From NCBI RefSeq assembly GCF_013315265.1, contig NZ_JABUFE010000009.1, positions 95,995 to 159,994 on the forward strand: 64,000 nt of DNA. Reading direction: 5' to 3'. The stretch's first letter is position 1. Every line of letters begins with the position of its first letter. The translations under genes were made by a program, and so were the position numbers. The DNA comes from Parasulfitobacter algicola. GTDB lineage: Bacteria; Pseudomonadota; Alphaproteobacteria; Rhodobacterales; Rhodobacteraceae. Below are positions 18,604 through 27,892 of this stretch, piece by piece. The notes beneath the pieces were generated by a model, which was not told the origin of the DNA, searched no databases, and saw only the letters and a program-made list of their open reading frames with translations.

Positions 18604-18810
18604 AATAGAGATATCACATCACAAGTAGCTTAACCTCAAGTCATTTGATATAAAGTTATGCATCAAATACTCGCATCGGCCTTGACGACAGTCATGGAAT
18701 TTGCCCAAGTTACGTCACCGAGGGGGCTCGCCCCTTCAAAGGATCACGTCCAGACCTAAAGTCTGGCATGAAACGCTCTGAACAGGGGCGAAAATCAGGA
18801 AGAGGTAAAC
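18604..18810 (+). promoter_or_regulatory. Leader of the aap operon with two hairpins
   Basis: The 207 bases before aapJ contain a possible -35 TTGACG near 18683, a GC-rich hairpin GGGGCTCGCCCC near 18724-18736, and CCAGAC/GTCTGG around CTAAA near 18750-18767. AGGAAGAGG lies close to the aapJ ATG. The hairpins could control expression or merely stabilise the mRNA. I match no known riboswitch. Confidence 0.4.
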
Positions 18811-19827
18811 ATGAAAAAATCCATTTTGCTTGGCACGCTGACAGCCGCTGGCCTTGTTGCTGGTGCTGCCACTGCTGGCACGCTTGACGACGTTAAAGCC
18901 CGTGGTACGCTTAACTGCGGTGTTGTAACTGGTCTGGCCGGTTTTGGTGCACCAGACACAAACGGTGAATGGCAAGGTTTTGACGTCAGTCTTTGTCGCG
19001 CTGTTGCTGCGGCTATTTTTGGCGACCCAACTGCGGTTACTTTTGTACCAACAACAGGTAAGACCCGTTTCACAGCCCTTGCGTCCGGCGAAATTGATAT
19101 GCTGGCACGTAACACGACTTGGACATTCTCGCGCGATGTTGACCTAAAGTTCGAATTCGTAGGCGTGAACTATTACGATGGTCAGGGCTTTATGGTTCCC
19201 AAAGCACTGGGCGTGTCATCTGCAAAAGAACTGGACGGTGCGACAGTCTGTATTCAGACCGGTACAACAACCGAACTGAACCTTGCTGATTTCTTCCGTG
19301 CGAATAACATCAGCTATGAGCCGGTGCCAATCGAAACCAATGCCGAAGCACAACAGCAGTATCTTGCAGGTGCATGTGACGTTTATACAACGGATGCATC
19401 AGGTCTTGCGGCAACACGTGCCACATTCGAAGCCCCTGGCGATCATGTTCTATTGCCTGAGATCATTTCGAAAGAGCCACTGGGCCCACTGGTTCGCCAC
19501 GGCGATGCAGAATGGGGTGACGTTGTGCGCTGGACGTTGAACGCACTGATCACTGCAGAAGAACTGGGCGTGACATCTGCCAACGTGGCTGATCTGTCAG
19601 CTGGTACAGAAAACCCTGAAGTAAACCGTCTTTTGGGCACAGAAGGCAACTTGGGTGAGATGATCGGTCTTGAACCTGACTGGGCCAAGAAAGCGATCAT
19701 GGCTGGCGGCAACTATGGCGAAGTGTTTGAAAAGAACATTGGTGAAAACACACCAATTGGCCTTGCACGCGGTCTGAACGCACAATGGACCGAAGGTGGT
19801 CTGATCTACTCACCACCTTTCCGGTAA
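18811..19827 (+). CDS. aapJ: General L-amino-acid ABC transporter, periplasmic binding protein AapJ/BztA
   Basis: The solute receptor of a broad-range amino-acid importer, 338 residues. It starts with a signal peptide MKKSILLGTLTAAGLVAGAATAG, followed by LDDVKARGTLNCGVVTGLAGFG, the usual start of the AapJ/BztA mature protein. Two lobes follow, with ATVCIQTGTTTELN-like text (here GATVCIQTGTT) and CDVYTTDASGLAA. It is first of four genes aapJQMP; a terminator-like hairpin after it should make it more abundant than the permeases, as is usual. Confidence 0.95.
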   Translation: MKKSILLGTLTAAGLVAGAATAGTLDDVKARGTLNCGVVTGLAGFGAPDTNGEWQGFDVSLCRAVAAAIFGDPTAVTFVPTTGKTRFTALASGEIDMLARNTTWTFSRDVDLKFEFVGVNYYDGQGFMVPKALGVSSAKELDGATVCIQTGTTTELNLADFFRANNISYEPVPIETNAEAQQQYLAGACDVYTTDASGLAATRATFEAPGDHVLLPEIISKEPLGPLVRHGDAEWGDVVRWTLNALITAEELGVTSANVADLSAGTENPEVNRLLGTEGNLGEMIGLEPDWAKKAIMAGGNYGEVFEKNIGENTPIGLARGLNAQWTEGGLIYSPPFR

Positions 19828-19837
19828 ATTAATCTGG

Positions 19838-19868
19838 AAAAGGGCGCAGGGAAACCTTGCGCCCTTTT
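19838..19868 (+). terminator. Hairpin after aapJ, partial terminator
   Basis: GGGCGCAGG and CCTTGCGCCC pair across a GAAA loop with one bulged T, flanked by AAAA and TTTT. It sits between aapJ and aapQ and probably allows readthrough into the permease genes. Confidence 0.8.
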
Positions 19869-19945
19869 GCTATCAAAAGACAAATACCAGGCAATCAGAG
19901 CAGAAAAATCTGCCATAAAGCCAGGAAGCTTTCAGGGATGTCATA

Positions 19946-21466
19946 ATGACAACTACGACCGACCCCCAACCGGCGTCGTTCCGCCTGTCGATGCTATTGA
20001 ACGACACGCGTTACCGATCATATACGTTTCAATTCATTGCATTGATTGTGCTGATTTTGTTCATGTCATCACTGGGCATGAATCTTGTCACCAACTTGGC
20101 TGAACAAGGTGTCCCATTTTCGTTTGATTATTTGGGCAGCCCTGCTGGATATGACATTAACCAACGCCCCATTGATTATAATAACCAAGATACACATCTG
20201 CGCGCATCAATCGTGGGCGTGATGAATACGTTGATCGTTGCCGTTCTGGGCTGCGTCACCGCAACATTTCTTGGCGTGATAGCAGGGGTTTTGCGGTTGT
20301 CGAATAATTGGCTGATCGCAAAGCTGATGGCCGTTTATGTCGAAGCATTTCGCAATGTCCCGGTATTAATCTGGATTTTGGTTATCTTCTTTATCATGAC
20401 CGCTGCTCTGCCTTCGCCCAGTGCATTCCGCGGCGATGATCCCGCGTCTTCCATGTTATTTAACTCAATCGCTTTCACCAACCGCGGCGTTTACATCCCA
20501 TGGGTTCAGTTTGAAAATGGCTTTGACAGTATTCTGGTCGTACCGCCTGTTTTTGCTGACACATACAGCATCAGCTTTTTAGGGTTGTTCAATATCAATA
20601 TGTCGCTCTGGCTGGTGATCATTACGCTTTTGTGCGGTATCTATATGGCCGTAAAAGTGGCTGGCTTTATTCAACAAAACTATGGCCGCGCTTTTGCTCT
20701 TTTACCCGGATTTGTACGCCTTGCGGTGTATCTTGCAGTGGCCTTAGGGCCTGCGATCATTGTTTATGCAATTCTTCTAAGCGCAAATGGGGCTGAATCT
20801 GAAAGATCTTTGCGGTTTTCGCTCAGCATCAATTTCGTTGTCATGCTGGTCGTCTTTTTGCTTAGCCTTTATGTTTCACGGCTGATCCGTGACTGGGCGA
20901 TTGCCAAACAACAGATCACTGGCGATCTGCCCGCAACTTGGCACATGCGCATCGCAGTCATCATTCTGCCCACAGCTTTGACGCTGTTTTGGCTTGGCGC
21001 ATATCTGGATTATCCAGCGTTACGCGGATTCAATTTTTCGGGTGGGCTTACAATTCGCGGATCTCTGATTGCATTATGGTTGGCACTGGCCGTTTATACC
21101 GGTGCCTTCATCGCAGAAAACGTGCGTGCCGGTATTCAGGCGATCAGCCAAGGTCAGACAGAGGCCGCCGGGTCACTGGGGCTGCGCCCCAACCGCATCA
21201 TGAACCTGGTTGTTCTGCCACAGGCTTTACGGGTCATCATTCCGCCGCTGATTTCGCAATATCTGAACCTGACGAAAAACTCATCCCTCGCGATTGCGGT
21301 GGGTTATATGGATGTCACCGGTACGCTTGGCGGGATCACGTTGAACCAAACGGGTAAAGCGATCGAATCCGTTTTGCTGCTGATGATCTTTTATCTGACG
21401 ATCAGCCTCAGTATTTCGCTGTTCATGAATATCTATAACAATTCAGTCAAACTGAAGGAGCGGTAA
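19946..21466 (+). CDS. aapQ: Amino-acid ABC transporter permease AapQ/BztB
   Basis: The first inner-membrane permease of the importer. The C-terminal third has the BPD-type EAA loop (ENVRAGIQAISQGQTEAAGSLGLRPNRIMNLVVLPQALRVIIPP) that contacts the ATPase, and the N-terminal part matches AapQ (LSNNWLIAKLMAVYVEAFRNVPVLIWILVIFF). At 506 residues it is about 100 longer than the AapQ/BztB I know. The extra length lies in the middle (about 200-340) and is rich in membrane helices (FALLPGFVRLAVYLAVALGPAIIVYAI region). The aapM stop/start spacing is one base. Confidence 0.93.
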   Translation: MTTTTDPQPASFRLSMLLNDTRYRSYTFQFIALIVLILFMSSLGMNLVTNLAEQGVPFSFDYLGSPAGYDINQRPIDYNNQDTHLRASIVGVMNTLIVAVLGCVTATFLGVIAGVLRLSNNWLIAKLMAVYVEAFRNVPVLIWILVIFFIMTAALPSPSAFRGDDPASSMLFNSIAFTNRGVYIPWVQFENGFDSILVVPPVFADTYSISFLGLFNINMSLWLVIITLLCGIYMAVKVAGFIQQNYGRAFALLPGFVRLAVYLAVALGPAIIVYAILLSANGAESERSLRFSLSINFVVMLVVFLLSLYVSRLIRDWAIAKQQITGDLPATWHMRIAVIILPTALTLFWLGAYLDYPALRGFNFSGGLTIRGSLIALWLALAVYTGAFIAENVRAGIQAISQGQTEAAGSLGLRPNRIMNLVVLPQALRVIIPPLISQYLNLTKNSSLAIAVGYMDVTGTLGGITLNQTGKAIESVLLLMIFYLTISLSISLFMNIYNNSVKLKER

Positions 21467-21467
21467 G

Positions 21468-22997
21468 ATGTCCGGTACTCATGCACATACTGCTGCTTTC
21501 GTGCGCACCAGTGAAATTCCGCCATCCCTTCCGCCCCAAAATGAGGGTGGCGTTGGCAGATGGATGCGCGAGAACCTGTTTTCAGGGCCAATCAATTCAA
21601 TTCTGACCCTGATCGCATTGTTTTTCGTAATACGTCTGCTGATCTTTGTTGTGCCATGGATCTATAGTGGCGTTTGGACAGCTGACAGCCTAAGCGGTTG
21701 TCGCGCAGTTCTTGAGGGCGCGCGCGGTGCTTGCTTTTCAGTTCTGACAGACCGTTGGCACCAGCTTTTGTTTGGATCAGCTTATCCACACGACGCGACT
21801 TTTCTTAGCTTTATGACAGGGGTACCCGTCGAAGATCTAAGATTTACGAGCGGTGTGCGCGAAAATACCAACTTCTTCCAAGAGTTCTTTTTTGGATATT
21901 GGCGTCCTGTTTTAGCTTTCATCCTGCTTTTTGTGGCGATTGCACCAATCCTGTATCAAGATCTGCCACGCAAAATGATGATCTTCACCGGGCTTTATCC
22001 ATTTGTCGCATTTTGGTTTGTTTGGGGTGGATCGATCTGGTTGCCCATAACGCTTTTGATCGGCTTGGGTTTGGCATACATGCTTTACAGCAACCTTGCG
22101 AAACAGTCTTTCTTTATGGGCGTTTTGGCATTTCTTGGTGTGGTAATCATTTTATTCCTGAATCCGATTACCATGGTTTTTGGATTACTTGATTTTCTAC
22201 GCGATTTAATAGCAGCCATGGGCTGGGAACGTGGCGACAACAGCATGATGCTGGCCGACCGTTTTCAAGGCGCAGCATCCATCTTCCCACTAAACGCCCA
22301 CGTCGTCGAATTTCTATCAAGCATTATACCGATAGAGCTTCAATCCGTCGCAAGTCGCGACATTGGTGGGTTCATGTTGAACATGATCCTTGGCACGGTG
22401 TGTGTGTCGCTGTCCTTACCTCTTGGCATCGCATTGGCACTTGGCCGGCAATCCAACCTGCCCGTTATCAAATGGGTTTGCGTTGTTTTCATTGAATTCA
22501 TCCGCGGCGTACCACTAATCACATTGCTGTTCGTCGCGAATGTCGTGCTGGCCTATTTTCTGCCACCTGGCACTAACTTCGACCTGATTTTAAGGGTGAT
22601 CATCATGATCACACTTTTCGCAGCGGCCTATATTGCAGAAGTCATCAGGGGTGGTCTGGCAGCATTACCGCGTGGGCAGTATGAAGCTGCTGATAGTCTT
22701 GGTCTGGATTATGCCCAATCCATGCGTCTGATCATTCTGCCGCAAGCGTTGAAAATCTCAATTCCAGGCATCGTCAACGTCGCTGTTGGATTGTTCAAAG
22801 ACACCACACTGGTTTCGATCATTTCAATGTACGATCTGATCGGTCTGATCCGTGGACCTGTTTTGGCATCCACTGATTGGAACGGCGTCTATTGGGAACT
22901 ATTCAGCTTTGCCGCCTTACTGTTCTTCGTCATCTGCTATGGCATTTCGCAATACTCACAATGGCTGGAGCGTAAGCTTCAAACTGGCCACCGCTAG
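21468..22997 (+). CDS. aapM: Amino-acid ABC transporter permease AapM/BztC
   Basis: The second permease of the importer, 509 residues, also longer than the usual 380-430. The N-terminus has SGPINSILTLIALFFVIRLL and a loop with a short Cys-containing stretch (LSGCRAVLEGARGACF), as in AapM/BztC. The EAA loop is EVIRGGLAALPRGQYEAADSLGLDYAQSMRLIILPQALKISIPG. It starts one base after aapQ, and aapP follows after 15 bases, so aapQMP are one transcription unit. Confidence 0.93.
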   Translation: MSGTHAHTAAFVRTSEIPPSLPPQNEGGVGRWMRENLFSGPINSILTLIALFFVIRLLIFVVPWIYSGVWTADSLSGCRAVLEGARGACFSVLTDRWHQLLFGSAYPHDATFLSFMTGVPVEDLRFTSGVRENTNFFQEFFFGYWRPVLAFILLFVAIAPILYQDLPRKMMIFTGLYPFVAFWFVWGGSIWLPITLLIGLGLAYMLYSNLAKQSFFMGVLAFLGVVIILFLNPITMVFGLLDFLRDLIAAMGWERGDNSMMLADRFQGAASIFPLNAHVVEFLSSIIPIELQSVASRDIGGFMLNMILGTVCVSLSLPLGIALALGRQSNLPVIKWVCVVFIEFIRGVPLITLLFVANVVLAYFLPPGTNFDLILRVIIMITLFAAAYIAEVIRGGLAALPRGQYEAADSLGLDYAQSMRLIILPQALKISIPGIVNVAVGLFKDTTLVSIISMYDLIGLIRGPVLASTDWNGVYWELFSFAALLFFVICYGISQYSQWLERKLQTGHR

Positions 22998-23012
22998 GAA
23001 AGGGTGATCCCC

Positions 23013-23780
23013 ATGAACCAACCCGCACAAATGACCATCTCAAACGAGGTCGCAATCGAAATTGATACCATGAACAAGTGGTACGGCACCTTCCATGTGC
23101 TGCGCGATATTGACCTGACGGTTTACCGCGGCGAACGTATCGTGATTTGCGGCCCTTCCGGGTCTGGTAAATCCACTTTGATCCGCTGCATCAACGCGCT
23201 GGAAGAACATCAGGCTGGGCGCATTACTGTCGATGGAACTGTACTGTCATCAGATCTGAAAAATATCGATAAGATCCGGTCCGAAGTCGGTATGGTGTTT
23301 CAGCATTTCAATCTGTTCCCCCATCTGACCATTTTGGAAAACTGCACATTGGCCCCGATCTGGGTGCGCAAAACCCCCAGAAAAGAGGCTGAAGAAACGG
23401 CCATGCACTTTCTGGAAAAGGTGAAAATTCCCGAGCAGGCGGATAAATATCCAGGACAACTGTCCGGTGGGCAGCAGCAACGCGTCGCCATTGCCCGGTC
23501 TTTGTGTATGCGCCCACGCATCATGCTGTTCGACGAACCCACATCCGCGCTGGACCCCGAGATGATTTCGGAAGTGCTGGACACGATGATCGAACTGGCC
23601 GAAGAAGGCATGACAATGCTTTGCGTGACCCACGAAATGGGGTTTGCGCGCAAAGTGGCCAACCGCGTGATCTTTATGGATGCAGGTCAGATTGTTGAAC
23701 AAAATGAGCCGGAAGAGTTCTTTAACAATCCAAAGTCAGACCGCACCAAATTGTTCCTAAGCCAAATTCTGGGTCACTGA
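23013..23780 (+). CDS. aapP: Amino-acid ABC transporter ATP-binding protein AapP/BztD
   Basis: The ATPase of the importer, 255 residues. Walker A is [10 protein letters not shown]-loop [12 protein letters not shown], signature LSGGQQQR, Walker [12 protein letters not shown], and H-loop VTHEM. The open frame begins at a GTG at 23004, but AGGAAAGGG at 22996-23004 is correctly spaced for the ATG at 23013. It completes the aap operon. Confidence 0.96.
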   Translation: MNQPAQMTISNEVAIEIDTMNKWYGTFHVLRDIDLTVYRGERIVICGPSGSGKSTLIRCINALEEHQAGRITVDGTVLSSDLKNIDKIRSEVGMVFQHFNLFPHLTILENCTLAPIWVRKTPRKEAEETAMHFLEKVKIPEQADKYPGQLSGGQQQRVAIARSLCMRPRIMLFDEPTSALDPEMISEVLDTMIELAEEGMTMLCVTHEMGFARKVANRVIFMDAGQIVEQNEPEEFFNNPKSDRTKLFLSQILGH

Positions 23781-23840
23781 CACTCGTTGCACTCTATCCG
23801 AGCGCTTATCGTGAAGAGTGCAGCAAGGACCGATGAAAGG

Positions 23841-24329
23841 TTAAAGCAAATCGCGCGGGCCGACGAAGTCTTGCGCGATTGCTTTTCCCCAAGACACATC
23901 CGACCAGCTGGCAATGTCGAAATCAGCGATCAGGGTGGCACATGTCGGATAGGTGAAAAACCTGTCATCATTCGGTGGATCTGACACAAGACTTTCAGCA
24001 AATTCAGCAACGCCAGGATTGTGGCCAAGCATCAAAACACAGTATTCTGTCGCCTGTCTTAAAGCCTTTAGCATCTGATCGCGATCAGCATGATAAAGCA
24101 TCCGCGTGAATTGGACCGGCGCTTTGAATGCAAGATATTCCCAGGTATCCTGCGTACGCTGCGCAGACGATGATATGGCTTGGTCAGGGTTATAGGACTG
24201 TTTTCGCAACCAATCCCCAATCGCTTTGGCAGATCGTATTCCGCGATTGTTCAATGGCCGATCATGGTCAGTCAGACCGGGCGTGCCCCAATCAGACTTG
24301 GCATGGCGGATCAGGATCAACCGCTTCAT
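23841..24329 (-). CDS. SixA-like histidine phosphatase
   Basis: A 162-residue member of the histidine phosphatase superfamily. The RHG motif is LILIRHAKSDWGTPG at the N-terminus, and the second catalytic region is CVLMLGHNPGVAEFAESL. SixA proteins dephosphorylate His on phosphotransfer domains, but small RHG proteins have various substrates and I cannot tell which here. The frame is open to 24359, but the ATG at 24329 overlaps the stop of the upstream sterol-desaturase gene as ATGA and gives the canonical MKRLILIRHAKSDW start. Confidence 0.86.
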   Translation of the reverse strand: MKRLILIRHAKSDWGTPGLTDHDRPLNNRGIRSAKAIGDWLRKQSYNPDQAISSSAQRTQDTWEYLAFKAPVQFTRMLYHADRDQMLKALRQATEYCVLMLGHNPGVAEFAESLVSDPPNDDRFFTYPTCATLIADFDIASWSDVSWGKAIAQDFVGPRDLL

Positions 24330-25123
24330 TTGCGTTGAAACGGCAACGACAAGCTCCACCCCAGTTTTGAGGGACGATCATCCTGCCATTCAAGCCCGAT
24401 TTCCATATCCTCATGTCCGTCGCGCGGGTTTTGCGAATATGTTTGAAACAGCCTATCCCACCAGCTAAGGGCAAAGCCATAATTGCTATCATGTTCATCC
24501 CGTGTGACCGAATGATGGATGCGGTGCATATCAGGTGTTACCACAAAAAGCCGCAATATACGATCCAGACCAAGCGGCAATTTTAAGTTCGCATGATTAA
24601 ACATAGCCGATCCGTTCAACAAAATTTCAAAAATCAGGATCGCTAAAGCCGCAGGCCCAAGCAGATAGACAAGGCCAATTTTCAATAGCATAGAAAAGGC
24701 GATTTCGACCGGATGAAACCGAATAGCCGTTGTCACATCCATATCACGATCAGCATGATGAACACGGTGAATACGCCAAAGGATCGGAATTTTGTGACTG
24801 ACAACATGCTGCGCCCAGATTGCAAAATCGAAGATCAGAATTGTCAGTACAATCTCAAGCGCGAATGGTAACGATATTTGGTTAAACAGCCCCCAACCCA
24901 ATCGTTCTGCGTCTATAGACGCACCTATCGCCAATAATGGTAAAATGACTGCGATCAAGCGCAGTGTTAGGGTGTCAAGAATAACGATAGACCAGTTAGT
25001 AAACCAGCGACTTGTGCGGGTTTGGCGCCTTTTCCGTCTTGGCAAAATCGCCTCTAGCATCGCGATCAGGGCAAACAGCCCCACAAAAATGCCTAAACGG
25101 ATAAATGCTTCATTTTCCATCAT
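24326..25123 (-). CDS. Sterol desaturase / fatty acid hydroxylase family protein
   Basis: A 265-residue integral membrane di-iron protein. The clustered His motifs are HVVSH, HRVHH, HPVE, NHANL and HRIHH, the spacing expected of the superfamily, with four or so membrane helices between. Members hydroxylate or desaturate lipid chains; the substrate here is unknown. Co-translated with the SixA-like phosphatase through a 4-base overlap, although a functional link is not obvious. Confidence 0.88.
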   Translation of the reverse strand: MMENEAFIRLGIFVGLFALIAMLEAILPRRKRRQTRTSRWFTNWSIVILDTLTLRLIAVILPLLAIGASIDAERLGWGLFNQISLPFALEIVLTILIFDFAIWAQHVVSHKIPILWRIHRVHHADRDMDVTTAIRFHPVEIAFSMLLKIGLVYLLGPAALAILIFEILLNGSAMFNHANLKLPLGLDRILRLFVVTPDMHRIHHSVTRDEHDSNYGFALSWWDRLFQTYSQNPRDGHEDMEIGLEWQDDRPSKLGWSLSLPFQRK

Positions 25124-25211
25124 ACAAAGCTATCTCAAACTTTGCTTATCGCAAGAGACCATAAGAAGATGTGAACAGAGTTTTCGCTAATCAGGAATTC
25201 TAAAGTACATT

Positions 25212-25967
25212 TCAGGCTAAAAACGCATGAACTGCGGCTTCGAACTCGCGTGGCTTTTCAGCATGTAACCAATGCCCTACATTCGGAATTTTCGCAAATT
25301 TTGCCTTTGGGAATAAGGGTTTGATAATCTCGCGGTGATCTGTCTTGACGTAGTCGGACAATGCGCCGGACAAAAACAGAGTTGATTTGGTAAAGACTGA
25401 CGAAATCTTAGGAAATGATAGGATTTTATCCATTTCTTTGTCTAAAACATCCAAATTTAATCGCCATTCGCGGTTTTGAACGTCAAGGCTTTGCAGCAAA
25501 AACGCCCTGACGCCAGCATCCGGAATATCTGCTTTCAGCAAAGAATCTGCGTCTGATCTTTTTTCAACTTGTGATAACGACATGTCTCGCATCGCTTTGA
25601 TAAGGGACGATTGATCATGATCATAAGTCACAGGCGCGATATCCGCTATGATCAGTCTGTTGACCAAATCAGCATATCGCAAGGCTAAGACCATAGCCGT
25701 TTTACCCCCCATTGAGTGTCCCAAAACATCTGCAGGCCCATCAAAGCCACGCAGTACGGCCATCAGATCATCCGCCATGTCATTGTACGACTGGCTTTCG
25801 TACCATGGGCTGAACCCATGATTGCGCATATCTACGGTGATCACCTGCCGATTCTCAGACAAGCGTTTGGCAATAACACCCCAATTGCGCGCCGAGCCAA
25901 ACAGCCCATGTGCGATTAACAAAGGGGGAAGTTCGGTTTGTGCGCCAGTTATAATCGTATTTAGCAT
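25212..25967 (-). CDS. Alpha/beta-fold hydrolase
   Basis: A 251-residue hydrolase with all catalytic elements. The oxyanion motif is LLIAHGLFGSARNWG, the nucleophile elbow is VLGHSMGGKTA, the acid is probably in the segment after LFLSGALSDYV, and the His is in IPNVGHWLHAEKP. It is of the YbfF/esterase type. The open frame extends to 25994; the ATG at 25967 gives the family-typical MLNTII start, but the upstream ATG has a better AGGG, so the start is not settled. Confidence 0.87.
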   Translation of the reverse strand: MLNTIITGAQTELPPLLIAHGLFGSARNWGVIAKRLSENRQVITVDMRNHGFSPWYESQSYNDMADDLMAVLRGFDGPADVLGHSMGGKTAMVLALRYADLVNRLIIADIAPVTYDHDQSSLIKAMRDMSLSQVEKRSDADSLLKADIPDAGVRAFLLQSLDVQNREWRLNLDVLDKEMDKILSFPKISSVFTKSTLFLSGALSDYVKTDHREIIKPLFPKAKFAKIPNVGHWLHAEKPREFEAAVHAFLA

Positions 25968-26042
25968 AAAAACCGCTGTATCAGCCTTGCGCATGAACGC
26001 AAGCCCTTGAGGCCAAGCTTCGTTTGCGCTTTAGCTCATATT

Positions 26043-26414
26043 ATGGATCTGCAGCGTATTCAAAAAGATATTCAAAAAGTGTCCACGTTGATGGAGCAAA
26101 AACTAAGTTTGCGAGGTAAAACGCTTGGGCAAAAAGCCAAACGTGCCAAGCGTTTTTTGCCCAGATACCTTATCAAAAACGCTGAGTATTTAGACAGTGT
26201 TTTAAAGCTGACTGAAAATCCAAAACTCATTCCGATGATTGATCAAGTCCGTGTTGATCGAGCTATCAAAGGTCTGACCCGCTATCTGAATACAATTGAT
26301 GAAAAAAAGCGCCGAAGAACGGCGCTTTTGAATGCATTTTCGATAGCAGGACTGAATATTTTGCTCGTCGGCGTTGCCTTGGCCGTTTTTCTATATTGGC
26401 AAGGCTATCTTTAA
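26043..26414 (+). CDS. Hypothetical protein with C-terminal membrane helix
   Basis: A 123-residue protein I do not recognise. The first 90 residues are basic and predicted helical (IQKDIQKVSTLMEQKLSLRGKTLGQ pattern), and residues about 98-119 form one membrane helix (AGLNILLVGVALAVFLYW), so it is a tail-anchored inner-membrane protein. The open frame starts at a TTG at 26007, but the first ATG at 26043 is more likely. The reading frame contains a perfect terminator-like hairpin at 26305-26329, which is unusual. It converges on glyA. Confidence 0.6.
   Translation: MDLQRIQKDIQKVSTLMEQKLSLRGKTLGQKAKRAKRFLPRYLIKNAEYLDSVLKLTENPKLIPMIDQVRVDRAIKGLTRYLNTIDEKKRRRTALLNAFSIAGLNILLVGVALAVFLYWQGYL
26305..26329 (+). 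terminator. Terminator-like hairpin inside a coding sequence
   Basis: AAAAGCGCCG (26305-26314) and CGGCGCTTTT (26320-26329) pair perfectly around AAGAA. It lies two thirds into the hypothetical gene 26043-26414 and has the shape of a rho-independent terminator, though the T run is only four long. Confidence 0.5.
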
Positions 26415-26423
26415 TCCAAGCGG

Positions 26424-27719
26424 TCAAAGCCCTTGATAAATTGGGAACTGCCCACAAAGTTGCAAAACCTTAGCCTTTACCACAGCTTCAACGTCGGCAT
26501 TGCCATCCACCCCATTTGCCGCCAAACCATCGACAACTTCGACAATAAGATCAGCAATCTGGCGGAATTCAGGTTCACCAAAACCGCGTGTTGTACCTGC
26601 AGGCGATCCAAGACGAATACCGGATGTGACCATCGGTTTTTCCGGATCAAAAGGGATACCGTTTTTGTTGCATGTGATATGAGCGCGGCCCAAGGCCTCT
26701 TCGGTTGCATTGCCCTTTACGCCCTTGGGGCGCAAATCGACCAGCATCACATGGCTATCTGTACCGCCCGTCACAATGTCCAAGCCACCTTTGATAAGCT
26801 GATCAGCCAGGGCTTGTGCATTCTTGATCACCTGCGCCTGATAGGTCTTGAATTCAGGGCGCAGCGCTTCGCCGAACGCAATAGCTTTTGCTGCAATTAC
26901 ATGCATCAAAGGCCCGCCTTGAATTCCGGGAAAGATGGCCGAGTTAAACTTTTTAGCCAACGCTTCATCGTTAGTCAGGATCATCCCACCTCGGGGACCG
27001 CGCAGGGTTTTATGCGTCGTCGTCGTCGCGACATGGGCGTGCGGGAAGGGCGACGGATACAGACCCGCCGCCACAAGACCCGCGAAATGCGCCATGTCTA
27101 CCAGCAGATAGGCGCCCACGCTATCGGCAATTTCGCGGAACTTCGCGAAGTCCAGTTGGCGCGGAATGGCAGACCCGCCAGCAATGATCATCTTGGGCTG
27201 ATGTTCGGTGGCCAATGCCTGGATTTGATCGTAATCCACGTGGTTGTCGTCGTGACGCACGCCGTATTGTATCGCATTGAACCACTTGCCGGACTGGTTC
27301 GGCTTGGCCCCGTGGGTCAGGTGGCCACCTGCATCCAGGCTCATCCCCAAGATCGTGTCGCCGGGTTGCAAAAGGGCGGTGAAAACCCCCTGGTTCGCCT
27401 GGCTGCCGGAATTTGGCTGTACATTCGCAAAGCCGCAGTCAAACAGCTGACACGCCCGCTCAATCGCCAGATTTTCCGCGATATCGACATACTGGCAGCC
27501 GCCATAGTACCGGCGCCCCGGATAGCCCTCGGCGTATTTGTTCGTCATCACGCCGCCTTGCGCTTCCATGACAGCGGCGGATACGATGTTTTCGCTGGCG
27601 ATCAGCTCAATCTCGTCACGTTGGCGACCAAGTTCAGACTGAATGGCGGCATGGATATCAGGATCACGCGTTTCAAGCGTTTCAGTGAAAAATCCGTCAT
27701 CGCGATGGGGGGCATTCAT
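26424..27719 (-). CDS. glyA: Serine hydroxymethyltransferase
   Basis: The PLP enzyme interconverting serine and glycine and loading tetrahydrofolate with one-carbon units, 431 residues. Key text is [29 protein letters not shown], and the PLP-Lys motif [16 protein letters not shown]. The C-terminal [18 protein letters not shown] is intact. The middle of the gene (about 27000-27650) is visibly GC-richer than its neighbours. A long antisense open frame on the other strand is a shadow of this codon bias. Confidence 0.96.
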   Translation of the reverse strand: MNAPHRDDGFFTETLETRDPDIHAAIQSELGRQRDEIELIASENIVSAAVMEAQGGVMTNKYAEGYPGRRYYGGCQYVDIAENLAIERACQLFDCGFANVQPNSGSQANQGVFTALLQPGDTILGMSLDAGGHLTHGAKPNQSGKWFNAIQYGVRHDDNHVDYDQIQALATEHQPKMIIAGGSAIPRQLDFAKFREIADSVGAYLLVDMAHFAGLVAAGLYPSPFPHAHVATTTTHKTLRGPRGGMILTNDEALAKKFNSAIFPGIQGGPLMHVIAAKAIAFGEALRPEFKTYQAQVIKNAQALADQLIKGGLDIVTGGTDSHVMLVDLRPKGVKGNATEEALGRAHITCNKNGIPFDPEKPMVTSGIRLGSPAGTTRGFGEPEFRQIADLIVEVVDGLAANGVDGNADVEAVVKAKVLQLCGQFPIYQGL

Positions 27720-27892
27720 GGGCCAGCTCCTGCTTGCAAAGGAAATTTGCGTCTGATGTAGCTTATGTAACAGCTACGCAAAAGCCCTGATCGCATCCTT
27801 TGTACTTTTGGTGAACCAATCTGCGATCACATAGGCCCCTTGTGTTTCCGATTGGCACAGGCGATGTCTTTAGGAAATAAGGATCTTTTGCG

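Noticed and set aside
18722..18767. Riboswitch in the aapJ leader
   Set aside because: Two hairpins are present, but no conserved core of a known riboswitch class could be matched.
26433..27761. 442-codon open frame opposite glyA
   Set aside because: Entirely antisense to an intact serine hydroxymethyltransferase; its translation has no domain text and results from codon bias.
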